Source of the DNA: Linanthus parryae
Lineage: Eukaryota > Streptophyta > Magnoliopsida > Ericales > Polemoniaceae
Reading direction: 5' to 3'
DNA length: 64,000 nt
Assembly (NCBI GenBank): GCA_023055425.1
Contig: JALGPY010000014.1
Location: forward strand, 14,902,501-14,966,500
Shown: positions 56,872 through 64,000 of the stretch, one piece after another
Numbering within the stretch: position 1 is the stretch's first letter
How the letters are laid out: every line of letters starts with the position of its first letter
Position numbers and translations under genes: made by a program
The notes under the pieces: generated by a model
The model's database searches: none
Told to the model about the DNA's origin: nothing
What the model saw: only the letters and a program-made list of their open reading frames with translations

Positions 56872-57437
56872 TGCGTTTGAACGCAGGTCCTGCGTTTGAA
56901 CGCACTGCTTTACTTTTCTGGAAAATTTGAAGATCTGATGAGCTGCGTTTGAACGCAGGATGTGCGTTTGAACGCAGTGCTTAAACGTTCTTGAATTTTT
57001 CTGGGACTGATGAGTTGCGTTTGAACGCACATGAGCTGCGTTTGGACGCAACGCTTATCGTCTGCATCTCGGATGAGCTGCGTTCGAACGCACATGAGCT
57101 GCGTTTGAACGCATGCCTTTGTCTCTCTAGAAAATCTCTGCTGATTGGGTCTGCGTTTGAACGCTGGATCTGCGTTTAAACGCATGCCTTTAGATTTTTC
57201 ACCTCTTCTTTGTCATCTTGCGTTTGAACGCACTGTGTTGCGTTTAAACGCACCACTTGGTGGCTGAAAATTTTCATGGTGTGATCTGCGTTTGAACGCA
57301 GGTCCTCTGCGTTTGAACGCAAAAGTGTTAGCAGTTTCCAGTGCTCTTCCTGTCTGTTGGTGGGGCTGCGTTTGAACGCAAGATCTCTGCGTTTGAACGC
57401 ACTGCGTTTGAACGCATGTCTTCTGCGTTTAAACGCA
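56872..57437. repeat. Palindrome array in the pol-ORF3 gap
   Basis: About 18 copies of TGCGTTTGAACGCA and variants (TGCGTTTAAACGCA, TGCGTTCGAACGCA, TGCGTTTGGACGCA), again mostly in pairs with 4-9 base gaps and longer spacers between. It is the same motif as in the LTR at 52791-53151. Confidence 0.93.
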
Positions 57438-57610
57438 CGCCTCTGCTTCCTGAAACACTGAGTTCAACATTAAATCCCTCTTTCTCACTTTTCTCTCAAA
57501 TTATGAACATTGTAAAAATTATCTAAAAACAACTAACCTACGTTGGGTTGCCTCCCAACCAGCGCTTGTGATTTACAGTCGACAGCCCGACTTTGTTACC
57601 TCTGCTGTAA

Positions 57611-60544
57611 TCACGGAATGTCGAGGTAGAATGCCTCTACCTCCATGATTTCCTGAGGATCCCTGTAAGGCTTGACTCTGTTCCCATTCACCTTGAAAAC
57701 TGTATTGTCCCTCGGGTTCTCCAGCTCCACCACTCCCCATGATGTAATGTCCTTCACAATAAATGGTCCAGACCATCTTGAGCGTAGCTTCCCTGGATAG
57801 AATTTCATCCTTGAATTGTAGAGGAGAACCTTCTGCCCGATTTCTATCTTCTTTGGTAGAATGCGGTTGTCATGCCACTTCTTTGTTTTCTCCTTATAAA
57901 TTTTGGCACTCTCGTATGCAGTTTTACGAAATTCCTCCAGTTCAAGGAGTGCCATCTTCCGTTTGTTTCCTGATAAACTGTGATCCATATTCAGCTGTTT
58001 GATTGCCCAGTAAGCTTTGTGCTCCAATTCTACTGGTAAATGACATGCTTTCCCAAACACCAGCTGGTACGGGGACATTCCCAGTGGGGTTTTGTAAGCA
58101 GTTCTGTATGCCCAAAGCGCATCATCCAGCTTTAACGACCAGTCCTTCCGTCCAGGATTCACAGTTTTTTCCAATATGCTCTTTATTTCCCTGTTGGACA
58201 CCTCTGCTTGCCCGTTTGCCTGAGGGTGATAAGGCAGTGATACCTTATGGATAGACACCCCATACTGCTTTAGAACCTTGGCAAAGACTTTATTGATAAA
58301 ATGAGAACCTTCATCACTGACCATGGCCCTCGGTGTTCCAAATCTGGTAAAGATGTTGCGTTTGAGGAACCTTTCCACAACTGACGCATCATTCTTCTGA
58401 CAGGCTATTGCTTCCACCCACTTTGACACGTAGTCCACTGCCAATAAGATGTAGAGATTTCCCAGCGACGAAGGAAAAGGACCCATAAAATCAATACCCC
58501 ACACGTCGAAAGGCTCGACTTCCTGCCAAAGTGTCATGGGCATTTCATTCCGCTGGGAGATGTTTCCTGTCCGTTGGCAACGATCACAACTCTGCGCATA
58601 ATCATGGCAGTCCTTAAAAACTGTTGGCCAGAAAAATCCTGACTGCAGCACCTTGTGAGCTGTTCTCGGTCCGCTGAAGTGTCCTCCACACTGTGCTGAG
58701 TGGCAGTGCTGAATTACCTCCAAAATTTCGTGACATGGAATGCACCGTCGGAGAATATTATCTGCCCCTTGCTTGAACAGATAAGGATCGTCCCAGAAAT
58801 ATTGCCTGCAATCTGAAATAAATTTCTTTTTCTGCCAAGGGGTGATATCTTCAGGGAGTGCACCATTGACCAAATAATTGGCTATGGCATAGTACCAGGG
58901 CCGTCTGTTGGTCTTGATCTTCATAATATGTTCATCTGGAAAATTTTCTTGAATGGGCACCACTTCTTCTGTAGGTTTTTCCAGACGAGATAGATGATCA
59001 GCTACTACATTTTCAACTCCCTTTTTATCCCTGATTTCAACGTCAAATTCCTGCATCAGCAGAATCCAACACAGCAGCCTTGGCTTTGCATCCTTCTTTT
59101 CCAGCAAGTATTTCAGCGCACTGTGATCTGTAAAAATAATGACTTTAGAGCCTACCAGGTACGATCTGAATTTGTCTAGGGCAAAAACGACTGCCAGCAG
59201 CTCCTTCTCTGTAGTCCCGTAATTAATCTGCGCCTCATTCAGGACCCTGCTGGCATAGTAGATAACACTGCACACCTTGTCCTTCCGCTGTCCCAGTACC
59301 GCGCCCACAGCGTAATCACTGGCATCGCACATTAGCTCGAACGGGAGCGTCCAGTCTGGTGTTGTGATAATGGGTGCAGTCGTCAGCCTTTCTTTAAGCA
59401 CGTCAAAAGCTTCTTTGCAGGCTTCGTCAAATACGAAGGGCACATCTTTTCCCAACAAATTACATAGTGGCTTTGTAATTTTTGAGAAATCTTTAATAAA
59501 CCTTCTGTAAAATCCTGCGTGGCCCAAAAAGCTCTTGATTGCCCTTGGTGTGGTTGGATACGGCAGCTGCTTGATCACCTCTATTTTTGCCCTGTCTACT
59601 TCCAGCCCTTTACTGGAAATCCTGTGTCCCAGCACTATTCCTTCAGTCACCATGAAATGGCATTTTTCCCAGTTGAGTACCAGATTTGTTTTCCTGCAGC
59701 GAATCAGAACTCTGGCCAGATGGTATAGGCAATCTTCGAAGCTGTCTCCGAATAACGAAAAATCGTCCATGAAAACTTCCAGATTTTTCTCTATCATATC
59801 AGAGAAAATAGCCATCATACACCTCTGGAATGTTGCTGGAGCATTGCACAGTCCAAACGGCATTCTTCTAAAGGCGAACGTTCCATACGGGCAAGTGAAC
59901 GTCGTCTTTTCTTGATCTTCTGGATTTATATAGATCTGGTTGTAGCCCGAGTACCCGTCCAGAAAGCAGTAATAAGCATGGTGTGCTAGTCTGTCCAACA
60001 TTTGGTCCATGAATGGCAGTGGGAAGTGGTCTTTCAGTGTGGCATCGTTCAGCTTCCGATAGTCCATACAGATTCGCCAGCCAGTGACAGTTCGCTGGGC
60101 GATCTGTTCCTGATCGGCATTCTGCACTACTGTAATACCCCCTTTCTTCGGTACACACTGGACAGGACTCACCCAGGTGCTGTCTGATATGGGGTATATA
60201 ATTCCTGCTTCTAGCCACTTCATGACCTCCTTACGTACCACATCTTTCATAATTGGGTTTAATCTTCTTTGAGGCTGGATGACTGGCTTCTTTCCGTCTT
60301 CAATTCTTATCTTGTGCATGCAATAGTCAGGACTGATTCCCTTCAGGTCTGCAATTGTCCACCCTATGGCTTCTTTATGCTCTCGGAGTACCTCCAGTAG
60401 CTTTTGTTCCTGTTCCTGAGATAAAAGAGATGAAACAATTACCGGCAGTGTATTATTTTCACCAATAAAAGCGTACCTGAGGTGTTCTGGCAACTGTTTT
60501 AATTCCAGGGCTGGTGGTTCCTGCAGTGACGGGACCAGTGTCAT
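57611..60544 (-). CDS. Athila pol: RT, RNase H, integrase
   Basis: 977 residues, one open frame. RT has [25 protein letters not shown] and the Athila-type FMDDF near residue 258. RNase H has [45 protein letters not shown] and VVADHLSRL. The HHCC zinc region ([18 protein letters not shown]) precedes the integrase core with WGIDFMGP (about 685), SDEG (about 742) and GQAEVSN (about 780). All catalytic residues are present. It copies RNA and inserts DNA. It shares the frame of the upstream gag-protease ORF across one UAG (60551-60553), so it may be made by readthrough. The first Met (60544) is two codons after that stop. Confidence 0.93.
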   Translation of the reverse strand: MTLVPSLQEPPALELKQLPEHLRYAFIGENNTLPVIVSSLLSQEQEQKLLEVLREHKEAIGWTIADLKGISPDYCMHKIRIEDGKKPVIQPQRRLNPIMKDVVRKEVMKWLEAGIIYPISDSTWVSPVQCVPKKGGITVVQNADQEQIAQRTVTGWRICMDYRKLNDATLKDHFPLPFMDQMLDRLAHHAYYCFLDGYSGYNQIYINPEDQEKTTFTCPYGTFAFRRMPFGLCNAPATFQRCMMAIFSDMIEKNLEVFMDDFSLFGDSFEDCLYHLARVLIRCRKTNLVLNWEKCHFMVTEGIVLGHRISSKGLEVDRAKIEVIKQLPYPTTPRAIKSFLGHAGFYRRFIKDFSKITKPLCNLLGKDVPFVFDEACKEAFDVLKERLTTAPIITTPDWTLPFELMCDASDYAVGAVLGQRKDKVCSVIYYASRVLNEAQINYGTTEKELLAVVFALDKFRSYLVGSKVIIFTDHSALKYLLEKKDAKPRLLCWILLMQEFDVEIRDKKGVENVVADHLSRLEKPTEEVVPIQENFPDEHIMKIKTNRRPWYYAIANYLVNGALPEDITPWQKKKFISDCRQYFWDDPYLFKQGADNILRRCIPCHEILEVIQHCHSAQCGGHFSGPRTAHKVLQSGFFWPTVFKDCHDYAQSCDRCQRTGNISQRNEMPMTLWQEVEPFDVWGIDFMGPFPSSLGNLYILLAVDYVSKWVEAIACQKNDASVVERFLKRNIFTRFGTPRAMVSDEGSHFINKVFAKVLKQYGVSIHKVSLPYHPQANGQAEVSNREIKSILEKTVNPGRKDWSLKLDDALWAYRTAYKTPLGMSPYQLVFGKACHLPVELEHKAYWAIKQLNMDHSLSGNKRKMALLELEEFRKTAYESAKIYKEKTKKWHDNRILPKKIEIGQKVLLYNSRMKFYPGKLRSRWSGPFIVKDITSWGVVELENPRDNTVFKVNGNRVKPYRDPQEIMEVEAFYLDIP

Positions 60545-60550
60545 TTTCTG

Positions 60551-63019
60551 CTAGCCTCCTTCATCCCTGTATAGCCTGACCCAGCTTTCTGTTCCCATGA
60601 TCTGCTCATCCTGTTGCTCTTCTGTTTCCTCTGGAAATATGTCTTCAAATTCCTCCCATAAATCTTCTATCTCATCGCTTTCCAGGTCATCAATTACCTC
60701 AACTGCAAAACAGTTTTCATGCCCATAATGATCGGGAAGCTGGAGAGATTTGAAAACATTAAATTTTACTTTTTCTTCATTAATTTGCATGGACAGCTCT
60801 CCACTTTTGCAGTTAATAATGGCTTCACCAGTTGCCAGGAAAGGTCTGCCCAGGATCAGCGGAACCTCTCCTCCCTCCATATCCAGTATCACAAAATCTG
60901 CTGGAAAAATAAGCTCTCCCACTTTGACCAGGATATCTTCAATCACCCCATAGGCAGGTTTCACAGATCTGTCACCCATTTGAAGCATAATTCTTGTTGG
61001 GCGTGGCTCTCCGACTCCCAAACTTTTGAAGATGGTCAGTGGCATCAGGTTGATGCTGGCACCCAAGTCGCATAAGGCTTTTCCTGTGTATGCACTGCCC
61101 AGGGTCACTGGAATAACAAAGCTGCCAGGGTCTTTCTTTTTCAGTGGTAGACCATTTTTTACACAACTGCTCGCTTCTGCCGTCAGATTCACTGTTTCGA
61201 AGTCACTCATTCGCCTTCTACCATACAGGATATCTTTGAGAAATTTCGCATAAGTAGGCATTTTGGCAAGTGCTTCAGCAAAAGGTATATTTATCTGTAA
61301 TTGCTTGAATACCTCCAGAAATCTGGCGTAGTCTTTGCTGTCATCTCTCTTGCGTGTCTTCAGAGGGTAAGGAACCTCCTTAGAAGTTGGCACTGTCTCT
61401 GGATTACCCTCATTCGTCTGCTCTGCTTCCTGCTCGACCGAACCCCTTTTCTGAGGGTTAGCGGTTGAACTGTCTTCCCGGTCAATCACTTCCTGCTCAA
61501 TAATTTTGGACTTCTCTGCGCGTGCATGACTGGGATACGGTGGATCCTGCAGTGCAATTCCACTCCGAGTCGTGATAGCATTGATTTGAGCGCGTGGATT
61601 GTTCACTGTGTTAGACGGTAAATTCCCTGGGGCTCGTTCTGCCTGGTTCTGTGCAAGCTGTCCATTCTGTACTTCCAAGTTGCGGATAGCAATCTTCATC
61701 TGGCTTACATCAGCAGTTAATGAGTCCATCTGTGCGAATCTAGTTTCCAACTGCTTATTCAATTTCTCCATATAGGACTCAAAATGTTGCTGAGACAGGT
61801 TTAGTTGTGGTGCTGCTTGTGCAGGCTGAGCTGGAGCTGTCTGTTGTGCCTGTGGCCTGTGCTGGAATCCTGGTGCATACATTGCTGCATTGGGATTTCC
61901 GTAGCGAAACCCTGGATGGTCACGTGTGCCTGGTCTGTAGCGACTAGGATCCCACTGCTGCTGGACATAGTTAGCATCTTCGGTCTGAAGTTCCAGAATT
62001 GCTGCGTCAAAGTCAGGTTCGTCCACTGATGCTACCGGCTTCTTTTCTGTGTACACCTTCTTGACTAAGTCCTGTACCACTTTCGTGTGATTGTCAATCC
62101 TGTCATCAACCACTGGTTCTGCTGCTGCTGCGAGCCTGCGGTCATCAAACAGGCGAGTATCCTGTTTGGCTAATTGCTTCATCAGTTCGTATGCTCCATC
62201 CTTGTCCACATGGTATAGAAAGTTACCCCCAGCTTCCCCGTCAATCCTGTCTGCATTCTCCCTGTCGAGTGCATGGTAGAATACCTGCAGAATCTTTGCG
62301 TCCCCGAAGCCGTGATTGGGGCATTTTTTCACAAGTCTCATCAACCTGTCCCATGCATCTACCACTGTCTCCCCCATCTGCTGCTTGAAAGATAAGATCT
62401 CGCTCTGCAGCTTGATAACGCGGGATGCAGGGTAGAATTTTGCCAAGAAATCAGCAACACACCCTTCCCAGGTAGTGATAGACCTCGGTGGTCTTGCCTC
62501 CAGCCAATCTTTTGCTGTTCCGAACAAACAGTATGTGAATAAAATCAGTTTTAGCGTATCCGCTTCGACTCCTCTGTACTTAATCTTGTTGCAGTAATCC
62601 TCAAATTTTCCAAGGAAGTCGTTTGGATCTTCGTCTGCCTTCCCATTAAAAGGACAATGGGTCTGGGCGGTCTGAATGGTGGATGATTTCAGGTCGAAGT
62701 GCTCTGCTGTAATGGGAGGCACTACAATAGCTGGTTGATGTCCTCCGGTTGGGACTTCAAAGTTTTCGACCAGCGCCCTTCCAGACCTGTTATAAGTCCT
62801 CTGATTGTTCCTGGCAGCAAAACCTGCTGCTATCAGCTCTTCAATGTAAAGAGCCATCTGTGCTGGAGTACGTTGCGGCTGTCCTGTGGGTGTTCTTGTT
62901 TCGGTCGTGGTGTCTTCTCCGTGCTCAGACATCGCGGCTCGGTGTCTGCGACTTTGCTCTCTGAAAAGTTTTTCGGGATCTTCGAGTGGTGATACCAGTT
63001 TGCGGGGCAATCTGGGCAT
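60551..63019 (-). CDS. Athila gag-protease
   Basis: 822 residues. Gag capsid-like region (retrotrans_gag) about 130-290 with FNGKADEDPNDFLGKFEDYC, AKDWLEARPP, WDRLMRLVKKCP. A Gln/Pro/Ala-rich linker follows, then the protease with CDLGASINLMP near residue 651 (Athila-type DLGAS) and PLILGRPFLATG. A Glu-rich tail ends at a UAG, followed by CAG AAA ATG in the same frame. The start ATG lies about 120 bases inside the primer binding site. Open throughout. Confidence 0.92.
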   Translation of the reverse strand: MPRLPRKLVSPLEDPEKLFREQSRRHRAAMSEHGEDTTTETRTPTGQPQRTPAQMALYIEELIAAGFAARNNQRTYNRSGRALVENFEVPTGGHQPAIVVPPITAEHFDLKSSTIQTAQTHCPFNGKADEDPNDFLGKFEDYCNKIKYRGVEADTLKLILFTYCLFGTAKDWLEARPPRSITTWEGCVADFLAKFYPASRVIKLQSEILSFKQQMGETVVDAWDRLMRLVKKCPNHGFGDAKILQVFYHALDRENADRIDGEAGGNFLYHVDKDGAYELMKQLAKQDTRLFDDRRLAAAAEPVVDDRIDNHTKVVQDLVKKVYTEKKPVASVDEPDFDAAILELQTEDANYVQQQWDPSRYRPGTRDHPGFRYGNPNAAMYAPGFQHRPQAQQTAPAQPAQAAPQLNLSQQHFESYMEKLNKQLETRFAQMDSLTADVSQMKIAIRNLEVQNGQLAQNQAERAPGNLPSNTVNNPRAQINAITTRSGIALQDPPYPSHARAEKSKIIEQEVIDREDSSTANPQKRGSVEQEAEQTNEGNPETVPTSKEVPYPLKTRKRDDSKDYARFLEVFKQLQINIPFAEALAKMPTYAKFLKDILYGRRRMSDFETVNLTAEASSCVKNGLPLKKKDPGSFVIPVTLGSAYTGKALCDLGASINLMPLTIFKSLGVGEPRPTRIMLQMGDRSVKPAYGVIEDILVKVGELIFPADFVILDMEGGEVPLILGRPFLATGEAIINCKSGELSMQINEEKVKFNVFKSLQLPDHYGHENCFAVEVIDDLESDEIEDLWEEFEDIFPEETEEQQDEQIMGTESWVRLYRDEGG

Positions 63020-63142
63020 AAACTAGAATAGCCTGAAAATCAGATTTCACGAGCAGTAAGTCGAAAGAAAGAAAGTAACTGTAAAAATAAAAGAAAACTC
63101 TGAGACTTATTCTAATGTCTTTTTAATAAAAACTGTAACCGT

Positions 63143-63160
63143 TCCCCGGCAACGGCGCCA
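63143..63160 (-). promoter_or_regulatory. Primer binding site (tRNA-Asp)
   Basis: TGGCGCCGTTGCCGGGGA on the minus strand is complementary to the 3' end of plant tRNA-Asp(GUC), the known Athila primer. Six bases separate it from the LTR end at 63167. Confidence 0.93.
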
Positions 63161-63166
63161 AAAACT

Positions 63167-64000
63167 TGACAGCGTAAACTATCTGCTTTTTCGCAAGTGT
63201 ACGATCAAGTAGTATAGAGTATGTAATTGTAACTCTGGTTGTCGAACCCACGAGAACAGTTTAAGTTTTTGCTAATCAGAATTAGAATAAGACACGAAGT
63301 TTGTAAAAAGGAGGAAGGTTTGGGATTTGATTCTACTAAATTAAAATAAATAAAAACAGTAACAGGCTTATTTTATTTTTCTGCTGAATATTTTGCCGAA
63401 ATTGTTGTAGTTGTAAAAGTCGATAATTCTAAAAATCTAGATTCCAGGATCCCCTAGGGTTACTCTCCAGCTTCCATGGTATATTTGATTTCAGAAACAC
63501 ACAGTGGTTTTGTTTATGCCAGCATACCAATAGTACACTCTCCTCTCGGTCTCATGCACTTATCACTCGACTGCAGATTTTCGGGTCCTCTCGGTCCACC
63601 TAAATCTGCAGGTTCGTTCTAAGTCTGCTAGGGTTACAGGTTCTCCTCTCGGTCTCCCCCTAAACGTCTAACAGTTGGTCTAATGCTTCTGGGCTAGTCC
63701 CCTGATTCTCTTCACCTCTCGGTCCATCAAGGCAGAGTACTAAATCCTGTCTTTTCTTCCTAACGTTCACTGGTCACTCTCGCACACCAGATCCTGTCTG
63801 TAACACTCCTGGGTGATCAGGCCATTCATGTATGTAAATAAAATCAAAGACAGAATAATAAACAAACCATCCTGTATTAAGACTTAGCTAGCCATGCATC
63901 TGAAAATCAAAACATCCAAGTCTGCTAAATTCATAAACCCTAGGTTCACCGAGAACCTAGGCAAAAGGTCTAGCTAGCTTGCATTATTTAAAGACAATGT
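63167..64000 (-). repeat. 5' LTR of Athila-like element (partial)
   Basis: 834 bases aligned base for base with 51703-52536; I find one difference, at about 63937 (CCCTAGG here, CCCCAGG in the 3' LTR). The remaining ~900 bp, including its palindrome array, lies past the window end. Confidence 0.93.

Larger units (their letters stand above)
56476..57610. other. Pol-ORF3 intergenic region
   Basis: Non-coding 1.1 kb carrying the third polypurine 11-mer (56621-56631), a TATATATA stretch near 56781, and the 18-copy palindrome array (56872-57437). It could hold an internal promoter or splice sites for ORF3. Confidence 0.6.
51703..64000 (-). mobile_element. Young Athila-lineage Ty3/gypsy retrotransposon (partial)
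   Basis: 3' LTR 51703-53442, ORF3 54799-56475, pol 57611-60544, gag-protease 60551-63019, tRNA-Asp primer site 63143-63160, and 5' LTR from 63167 to past the window end. If the 5' LTR is also 1740 bp the element ends at about 64906. LTR ends are TGACAG..CTGTCA. The 834 LTR bases present in both copies align without gaps and differ at one site that I found. Athila traits: Asp-tRNA primer, DLGAS protease, FMDDF reverse transcriptase, extra ORF after pol. The base group left of the insertion is CCTTG. Confidence 0.93.

Noticed and set aside
56836..57185. ORFs with repeated CVQTQ/LRSNA peptides
   Set aside because: Same palindrome array in the pol-ORF3 gap; not protein.
63143..63160. tRNA-Asp 3' end sequence that could suggest a tRNA gene
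   Set aside because: Only the 18-base primer binding site is present; no tRNA body or promoter boxes.

Overview
This window is nuclear DNA of a flowering plant, most likely a eudicot. It is a retrotransposon-dense stretch holding only one convincing host gene. The evidence is plant-specific LTR-retrotransposon lineages (Tat and Athila of Ty3/gypsy, Sirevirus of Ty1/copia), plant MITEs, CACTA and Mutator-type termini, and an intron-bearing DC1-domain (Cys/His-rich C1) gene. I cannot name the species.

Layout. 1-8121 is the 3' part of a Tat-lineage element (copy A, sense strand +), holding a 3' tandem-repeat array, an antisense five-exon gene with a plant mobile domain (PMD), and a 627-bp 3' LTR. 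It sits in a broken L1-type LINE (8122-9785). LTR-like debris follows, then one arm of a segmental duplication (10497-11945) and the DC1 gene (11830-14166, minus). 14167-15775 is non-coding. 15776-28702 is a decayed Sirevirus whose env-like ORF is split by a 3446-bp solo LTR (22924-26369) with a perfect AAAAG target duplication; its 3' LTR is cut by a CACTA end. 28703-37452 is a graveyard of small elements: a Stowaway-like MITE, a second LTR fragment of the solo-LTR family, a TTA-flanked MITE, a Mutator-type element with a possible captured gene leader, and one host-gene-like exon. 37453-38505 is the second arm of the duplication, including the last codons of a DC1 paralogue. 38554-51702 is Tat copy B (sense strand -), inverted relative to copy A and carrying pol. 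A young Athila-like element (51703 to beyond the window end, sense strand -) is nested inside copy B's gag.

How the genes work together. Each autonomous element carries gag/protease/pol modules that make particles, copy RNA and integrate DNA. All three large families also carry an extra gene beyond pol: the antisense PMD/coiled-coil gene in Tat, ORF3 in Athila, and an env-like ORF in the Sirevirus. The Athila copy looks recent (one difference between LTRs over 834 aligned bases) and its three ORFs are open apart from one in-frame UAG between protease and RT. The most unusual signals are the intron-containing antisense Tat gene, paired palindrome arrays in the Athila LTR and pol-ORF3 gap, and three identical polypurine 11-mers that bracket Athila ORF3.
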